Source: Rhodothermota bacterium (GTDB lineage Bacteria > Hydrogenedentota > Hydrogenedentia > Hydrogenedentales > GCA-2746185). From it: a stretch of 9,174 bases of DNA. Of the stretch, positions 4,807 through 9,174 are shown piece by piece. The notes beneath the pieces were generated by a model, which was given only the letters and a program-made list of their open reading frames with translations, was not told the DNA's origin and made no database searches. A program made the translations under genes and the position numbers. How positions within the stretch are numbered: the stretch's first letter is position 1; each line of letters opens with the position of its first letter. The stretch covers positions 1 through 9,174 of the forward strand of contig VFKU01000636.1 of the NCBI GenBank assembly GCA_009885415.1, in the 5' to 3' direction.

Positions 4807-6261
4807 TCACGCCGTCGCGAGAGGCGCCTCCGCGACGGGGCGGGCGCGCCAGATCGGTTGCAACTGCCAGTAACTAAACGAGCGCCACACCCACTCCAGC
4901 GGGCCGAACTGAAAAAAACGCAGCCACGCTGCCGAGAAAATCATCTGGAAAACCAGAATCGCTGCCACGATCTCGAGCTGCTGCGTACGGGTCGTGCGCT
5001 CAAACAGTCCGAATCCATAGCCATAGAAAATCGTTGTGCAGATCAGGCTCTGCATCAAGTAATTTGTGAACGCCATTCGCCCCACGGCCGCGAAACCGCC
5101 CACGCCCCAGCGCAAGCCCACCGTTTTCGTCAGCGCGATTGCTGCACTCATGTACCCGAGCGAGAGCAGCAGACTGCCCCACACAAATTCCTTCGCCTCG
5201 AACAGGCCCGCGAAATTCGTCGTTAATGCCGTGCCGTCCACCACCAGCCATCCGCCGGCCGCCAGCGAAATCGCCGCCACCCCGGCATAGAACCACGTCG
5301 CACCGCGCCCCGTCAGGAATCCCGTCCTGTACAGCGCCATGCCGGTCAACATCAGCCCGATCAGGTGCGGCGAGAACTCGATCGGCAAAATCCGCACATA
5401 AAAATCTTCCGCGCCGAGCCGGTATTGATACTGATCCCACCAGGAGCCTTGAAAGATAATACGCTCCCACCACGAATACCCGTCCGCCACGTCCAGCAAT
5501 TGCCGCGAAAACTGCTGGACAAAAAGCGCGTAGATCCCCAGACCCGCCACCGCCAGCAGCGGCCACGGTAGCCGCGGCGCGAAGTACAACGCCAGTCCCC
5601 AGAACGCATAGAAATACAAAATGTCGCCGCGCCAAAGATACAGCCCATGCGCCGCGCCGACCCCCGCGAGGAAAAGTTGCCGCCGAACGTGAATCGCTTC
5701 CGCCCTCGGTGCGACGAAGACCCATAACCCCAACAGGACCCAGAAGGCATGCAGATAGAGAGTGTCGTCGCTCAGGAAATACACCCGATACACCAGCGCA
5801 AACATGAACAAGAACGGAATGCTGCGATAGTCCCACCATCGCGCCGGCGCGGTCTCTCGCGCGCGGCGCCGGGCATTCGCCGCCGCGATCCCCGCGCCGA
5901 ACAGCATCGTAAAGATTGCGATAAATTTCGTGTCCGCCAGTAAATACGTCCCCAGCCAAATCAGATGATCCAGCCGCGTGTTGCCCCCGCTGATGGCCGG
6001 GTCATACCGCGCTTCGCGTACCATCGCGAAGTTTTCCATGTTCACCAGCAGAATGCCGCACAGCGCCAGGCCCCGGATCACGTCCAGCGTTGCAAATCGC
6101 TCCTCCCCCTGGACGGGCACAGCGCGCGGTCGTTCCGGTAGGGGCGGCGGCAAGGCCTCGGGCACCAGCGCGATCGCGACAAGCGGAGCGGCGGCCTCGA
6201 TTTCGGCCGGTGCCTCCGCGGGATTAGTCGCGCTCGAATTTGTAGACTCGTCCATCGGCAT
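4807..6261 (-). CDS. DUF418 (YeiB-like) polytopic membrane protein
   Basis: A 484-residue inner-membrane protein. After an Ala/Pro-rich cytosolic extension (1-52) comes the family start RFATLDVIRGLALCGILLVN (55-74), then FTMLFGAGIA (117-126), RRQLFLAGVGAAHGLYLWRG with DILYFYAFWG (193-222), GRMAFTNYLMQSLICTT (394-410) and the C-terminal GPLEWVWRSFSYW (453-465), all hallmarks of DUF418. About 10-12 membrane spans are likely. DUF418 proteins are related to acyltransferase-type membrane folds and are often called putative transporters, but no function is established. It overlaps the end of the upstream membrane-protein gene by 38 bases, suggesting translational coupling; no good ribosome-binding site precedes ATG 6261 (or ATG 6255), so the exact start is uncertain. 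Oddity: residues about 157-187 look like a second copy of the 205-230 hairpin. Confidence 0.9.
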   Translation of the reverse strand: MPMDESTNSSATNPAEAPAEIEAAAPLVAIALVPEALPPPLPERPRAVPVQGEERFATLDVIRGLALCGILLVNMENFAMVREARYDPAISGGNTRLDHLIWLGTYLLADTKFIAIFTMLFGAGIAAANARRRARETAPARWWDYRSIPFLFMFALVYRVYFLSDDTLYLHAFWVLLGLWVFVAPRAEAIHVRRQLFLAGVGAAHGLYLWRGDILYFYAFWGLALYFAPRLPWPLLAVAGLGIYALFVQQFSRQLLDVADGYSWWERIIFQGSWWDQYQYRLGAEDFYVRILPIEFSPHLIGLMLTGMALYRTGFLTGRGATWFYAGVAAISLAAGGWLVVDGTALTTNFAGLFEAKEFVWGSLLLSLGYMSAAIALTKTVGLRWGVGGFAAVGRMAFTNYLMQSLICTTIFYGYGFGLFERTTRTQQLEIVAAILVFQMIFSAAWLRFFQFGPLEWVWRSFSYWQLQPIWRARPVAEAPLATA

Positions 6262-6586
6262 TCATGAAAATACGAAACTCCCGCTGCTCAAAGTGATCGC
6301 CGACCACGATATATTCTTTGTAATGCACCACGCGCCCGCCCCGGCCGTCGTCGTTCTCACGTTGCGGCGGGCCGAAGTAGAGGAACACGTTTGCGAACGT
6401 CTCACCCAGAATCCCCGCATACTGGGCGCTAGGGTCTTCCGGCCAGAACGCGCGATACGCAAACGTACCCGCTGTAAACGCCACGAGGAATCCAAAAATC
6501 ACCCACCGCGCAGGCCGGCGAAACCGCGCCGCGCGCGCGGCATCCACGGGCGCGTCACCCCCTGAGACCTCAAGACCCGCGTCCAT
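6224..6586 (-). CDS. Single-span membrane protein of unknown function
   Basis: I do not recognise this 120-residue protein. It has an Arg-rich segment (RAARFRRPARW, 18-28), one transmembrane helix (about 28-46) and a C-terminal domain of about 70 residues that should face the periplasm by the positive-inside rule. That domain has the look of a small beta-rich fold: FANVFLYFGPPQREN (64-78), VVHYKEYIVVGD (86-97), REFRIFMNADGRVYKFE (102-118). The ATG at 6586 is chosen because AGG in GGTGGCGGA stands about 7 bases upstream; ATG 6616 and 6700 are in frame but have poorer sites. The DUF418 gene starts inside its last 12 codons, so the two proteins are probably made together and may act together at the membrane. 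Confidence 0.75.
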   Translation of the reverse strand: MDAGLEVSGGDAPVDAARAARFRRPARWVIFGFLVAFTAGTFAYRAFWPEDPSAQYAGILGETFANVFLYFGPPQRENDDGRGGRVVHYKEYIVVGDHFEQREFRIFMNADGRVYKFERD

Positions 6587-6614
6587 TCCGCCACCTTTCG
6601 CGCCGATTCCCGCC

Positions 6615-6644
6615 ATTCTACAATCGCCGCGAGGGATTTCGCCA
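6615..6644 (-). promoter_or_regulatory. Weak candidate promoter for the membrane-protein pair
   Basis: Minus strand: -35 TGGCGA (6644-6639, three of six), an 18-base spacer and -10 TAGAAT (6620-6615, five of six), placed about 30 bases before the ATG at 6586. It lies in the 196-base divergent gap (6587-6782); no convincing plus-strand promoter was seen there. Confidence 0.25.
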
Positions 6645-6782
6645 TACTCGCGACAAGATCGGATCAGAAACGCCGACAAAGGCGTTGCGTGCCTGGGCAT
6701 CCGGGTCTAAGACACCCTGAGATCGCGTAGCGCGGCGGATTTGGCGTACCATGTCGGGCCACTGCACACTGGGAGCCCGATC

Positions 6783-7244
6783 ATGGATTTGTCCACCATT
6801 CGAGAGCGCATCCTTGCGACGCCGCTCGTAAAGAAGTTACCCGCCGCGATGCACCAACGCTTCGCGCAGGCCCTCCTCTGGATTTCGGAGACGAAGGAAG
6901 TCGCGCGCACGCAGAACCTGATCGAGCAAGGCGAGAAGCACAGCGACCAGGGCGTGCTTATCCTCGAAGGCATGGTCCGCGTGAAGACCGAAGACGGCGT
7001 CTCCAAGACCATCGAAGCGCCCGACATCCTCGGCGAGATTCAACTCTTTACGCCGGGCCGCGCGCGCACCGCAACGGTCGAGGTCGTCGTCGGCGGCCAG
7101 ATCCTCGCCTTCGCGTGGACGGCGCTGGCCACGGAATGCCGCGGCGTTTTTAACGACGACGAGATGCGCACGCTCAAGGAAGCGATTTACTCGAGCGCCT
7201 GGACGCGCGAGAAAGGCCTCTTCGACAAACTGGCCAAGAAGTAA
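6783..7244 (+). CDS. Stand-alone cyclic-nucleotide-binding domain protein
   Basis: A 153-residue protein made of one CRP-like cyclic-nucleotide-binding domain without the DNA-binding half. Seen: beta-roll strands with GVLILEGMVRVKT (57-69), then the phosphate-binding cassette GEIQLFTPGRARTATV (84-99). E85 and R95 are ten residues apart, followed by T-A, just as E72 and R82 followed by S-A in E. coli CRP (GELGLFEEGQERSAWV), so nucleotide binding is plausible. A short C-terminal helical tail (about 125-153) ends at FDKLAKK; there is no helix-turn-helix. ATG 6783 has GGGAG 7 bases upstream, which decides it over the longer open frame from 6741. It is the first gene of an operon with an HlyD adaptor (gap 7) and an ABC ATPase, so it may tie export to a nucleotide signal; that link is inference. 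Confidence 0.88.
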   Translation: MDLSTIRERILATPLVKKLPAAMHQRFAQALLWISETKEVARTQNLIEQGEKHSDQGVLILEGMVRVKTEDGVSKTIEAPDILGEIQLFTPGRARTATVEVVVGGQILAFAWTALATECRGVFNDDEMRTLKEAIYSSAWTREKGLFDKLAKK

Positions 7245-7251
7245 ACTCGCC

Positions 7252-8403
7252 ATGCGTCATCGGGGTGCAACAAGCGCGCGCAATATAGGGCTAAGCGCGC
7301 GCGTGTTCATCACTTGCGCGATCCTCGCCTCGGTCTGCGGCTGCAGCCCGGGCTCCAACGGACTGCGCGTCGCTGGGCAGATCGAGGGCCATCCGATCTC
7401 CGTCGGCTCGCGCATCGGCGGACGCATCAGCGAGGTCCCCGCGCGCGAGGGCCAAAGCATCAAGAAAGGCGACGTCCTCTTCCGTATCGAATCGGGGCCC
7501 TCCCAGGCCGAGCTCGATGCGGCGAAGGCCGTCCTCGCCCAAGCCACCGCGCAATTGCAAAAACTCGAAACCGGCCCGCGCCCCGAGGAGGTCCGCGCGG
7601 CCGAAGCCGCCGCTGCCTCCGCCAAGGCACAATACGATCAAGCGCTCGCGGGCGCGCGCTCGCAGGAGATTGACTCTGCGCGCGCCCGCGCCGACGCCGC
7701 GCGCGCCGACCTCGCCAATGCGCAGGACGAGTTCGAGCGTCAGGAAGGCCTGTACAAGGCCAGCGTTGGCCCCTTCGCCGCGATGGATCAGGCCAAGCAC
7801 CGCCGCGACGCCGCGACCAGTACGCTCAAGTCGGTGGAGAAGGAACTCGATCTCCTCGTGCAAGGCACGCGCGACGAACAAATCGCCATGGCGAAGGCTT
7901 CCTTCGACGCGGCCACCGCCCGCCTAGACGAACTCAAGAACGGCTCGCGTGTCGAGGACATCGCCGCCGCACGCGCGGCACGCGACCAGGCCGAAGCCCA
8001 GGTGCGCGGTGCGGAGGGCGTCCTCCGCGAGATGACCATATCCTCGCCGGTGGACGGCATCGTCGAAACGCTCGATCTCCGGCCTGGCGATCTCGTCAAG
8101 GCCGGCGCCGCGGCGCGCGTGATCGATCCCGACGATCTCGAGATCACCTTCTATGTCAGCGCCGATTTCCTTGGTCATGTCGCCGCCGGTCAGCGCGTGA
8201 ACTTCACGACCGACTCGCCGACGAGCGGGACCTTCGAAGGCGAGATCACTTTCATCGCCACGGAAGGCGAGTTCACTCCGCGCAATCTCCAGACGCAAGA
8301 AGACCGCGTCCAGCAGGTCTTCGCCGTCAAAGTCCGCACCACCTCCGGCGACGGCAAACTTCGCCCCGGCATGACCGCCACCGTCGACTTTCCGCGCCGC
8401 TAG
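7252..8403 (+). CDS. HlyD/YbhG-type periplasmic adaptor subunit, probable lipoprotein
   Basis: A 383-residue membrane fusion protein that would link an inner-membrane ABC exporter to an outer-membrane channel. Order: basic n-region and hydrophobic segment (1-30) with a lipobox-like SVCGC ending at C31; first half of the lipoyl domain (VGSRIGGRISEVPAREGQ with VLFRI, 51-79); a long coiled-coil hairpin (about 83-255); second lipoyl half (ISSPVDGIVETLDLRPGD, 263-280); and beta-barrel (DLEITFYVSADFLGHV...). FTPRNLQTQEDRVQ (341-354) and the closing RPGMTATVDF are typical of the YbhG type that pairs with ABC-2 ATPases. Four copies of an L-x2-G-x-R-x2-E/D-[IV] unit mark the coiled coil. It starts 7 bases after the preceding stop with no strong ribosome-binding site, suggesting coupling. 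Substrate is unknown; drugs or lipids are exported by relatives. Confidence 0.92.
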   Translation: MRHRGATSARNIGLSARVFITCAILASVCGCSPGSNGLRVAGQIEGHPISVGSRIGGRISEVPAREGQSIKKGDVLFRIESGPSQAELDAAKAVLAQATAQLQKLETGPRPEEVRAAEAAAASAKAQYDQALAGARSQEIDSARARADAARADLANAQDEFERQEGLYKASVGPFAAMDQAKHRRDAATSTLKSVEKELDLLVQGTRDEQIAMAKASFDAATARLDELKNGSRVEDIAAARAARDQAEAQVRGAEGVLREMTISSPVDGIVETLDLRPGDLVKAGAAARVIDPDDLEITFYVSADFLGHVAAGQRVNFTTDSPTSGTFEGEITFIATEGEFTPRNLQTQEDRVQQVFAVKVRTTSGDGKLRPGMTATVDFPRR

Positions 8404-8408
8404 CGCCC

Positions 8409-9174
8409 ATGACCGCGCCCATCGTCACCGAAGGACTCACCCGCCGCTTCGGCGATTTCACCGCGGTGGACCACGTCGATCTGCGCGTCGAAGACGGCGC
8501 CATCTACGGGTTCCTCGGCCCGAACGGCTCCGGCAAAACCACGCTCATCCGCATGCTGTGCGGCCTGCTCACGCCCAGCGAAGGCCGCGCTACCGTCCTG
8601 GGCTACGACGCGGCCACGCAATCCGAATCGATCAAGCGTTCCATCGGCTACATGTCGCAAAAATTCAGCCTCTACGCCGACCTCACCGTCGAGGAAAACC
8701 TCTCCTTCTACGCGCGCGTCTACGGCGTGCCTCGGCATGAACGCGCCGCACGCATGCGCGAAGTCATCGGCATCGCCGGCATCGAGCCCTACCGCAAGCG
8801 CCGCGCGGCGCAACTCTCCGGCGGTTGGAAGCAGCGCCTCGCGCTGGCCTGCGCGCTCATCCATCAGCCACGCCTGATGTTTCTTGACGAGCCAACGGCG
8901 GGCATCGATCCCGTCGCGCGCCGCCAAATCTGGGACCTCTTGTATGAGCTCTCCGGGAAGAACGTGAACTTTTTCATCACGACGCACTACATGGACGAGG
9001 CCGAGCGCTGCACCCACGTCGGCTACATTCATTACGGCAAACTGGTCGTCTCCGGCTCGCCGGCCGAACTCAAGCGCCTGCCGGAGATGTCGCCGCCGGG
9101 CACGGAGCGCATCGAAGTGCGCTGCCCGCGCGTCACTGAAGCGATGGCGCTCGCCAAAGGCCTCGACGAGGTGA
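8409..9174 (+). CDS. ABC-2 type exporter ATP-binding protein, C-terminus beyond the right edge
   Basis: The first 255 residues of an ABC ATPase that drives the exporter. All catalytic motifs are intact: Walker A GPNGSGKTT (37-45), Q-loop Q84, signature LSGGWKQR (136-143), Walker B LMFLDEP (156-162) with the D-loop TAGID, and H-loop H193 (TTHYMDEA). The sequence resembles the DrrA/YbhF group that works with ABC-2 permeases and an HlyD adaptor. The ATG at 8409 lies 5 bases after the adaptor stop with no visible Shine-Dalgarno, so translation is probably coupled. The frame is open to the window end; whether it continues into a second ATPase domain as in YbhF, or into a single-domain protein, cannot be seen. 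The permease genes should follow. Confidence 0.93.
   Translation, partial: MTAPIVTEGLTRRFGDFTAVDHVDLRVEDGAIYGFLGPNGSGKTTLIRMLCGLLTPSEGRATVLGYDAATQSESIKRSIGYMSQKFSLYADLTVEENLSFYARVYGVPRHERAARMREVIGIAGIEPYRKRRAAQLSGGWKQRLALACALIHQPRLMFLDEPTAGIDPVARRQIWDLLYELSGKNVNFFITTHYMDEAERCTHVGYIHYGKLVVSGSPAELKRLPEMSPPGTERIEVRCPRVTEAMALAKGLDEV

Noticed and set aside
7268..7302. Two AAGCGCGCGC-type runs near the start of the adaptor gene as an operator
   Set aside because: They are inside the coding n-region of the signal peptide, and alternating GC runs are common here; no supporting regulator site.

Overview
The window is GC-rich bacterial chromosome with tightly packed genes and helix-rich, Ala/Arg-rich proteins. 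It probably comes from an uncultured or little-studied lineage. The gene mix is a selenocysteine-type UGSC protein, a GMC oxidoreductase with a Tat-exported partner, and a short intergenic motif that I recall from several environmental phyla. None of this fixes the taxonomy, and I do not assign a phylum.

Layout. (1) Minus strand, 1-1446: a UGSC-family selenoprotein (1446-913) whose frame is crossed by an in-frame TGA at 1161-1159, read here as selenocysteine. It has a strong promoter and a candidate bacterial SECIS hairpin just after the TGA. Next come a 42-residue Ala/Pro-rich lipoprotein (782-654), a strong intrinsic terminator, and the N-terminal 177 residues of an acyl-CoA dehydrogenase that runs off the left edge. 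(2) 1545-2050: a roughly 0.5-kb internally deleted IS30-family element. It keeps both imperfect terminal inverted repeats and the transposase DNA-binding domain but has lost the DDE domain. It sits between the divergent selenoprotein and oxidoreductase genes. (3) Plus strand, 2132-4414: a GMC flavoprotein dehydrogenase with a Cys motif spaced as in the 3Fe-4S bacterial FAD-glucose dehydrogenases, followed 15 bases later by its Tat-signal-bearing gluconate-2-dehydrogenase-subunit-3-like partner. (4) Minus strand, 6586-4527: a single-span membrane protein, an overlapping DUF418 polytopic membrane protein, an intrinsic terminator, and a 65-residue hypothetical protein. (5) Plus strand, 6783 to the right edge: a stand-alone CRP-like cyclic-nucleotide-binding domain protein, an HlyD/YbhG-type periplasmic adaptor and an ABC ATPase (partial), arranged as an operon with gaps of 7 and 5 bases.

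How the genes work together. Region 3 probably makes an exported periplasmic sugar/alcohol dehydrogenase in which the cofactor-bearing large subunit hitch-hikes through Tat on the small one. Region 5 probably makes an ABC-2 type tripartite exporter whose permease lies beyond the right edge. The most notable item is the selenoprotein: ordinary gene calling splits it into two unrelated-looking ORFs, and the UGSC family has no established biochemical function that I know of. No rRNA, tRNA, CRISPR array or phage gene was seen.
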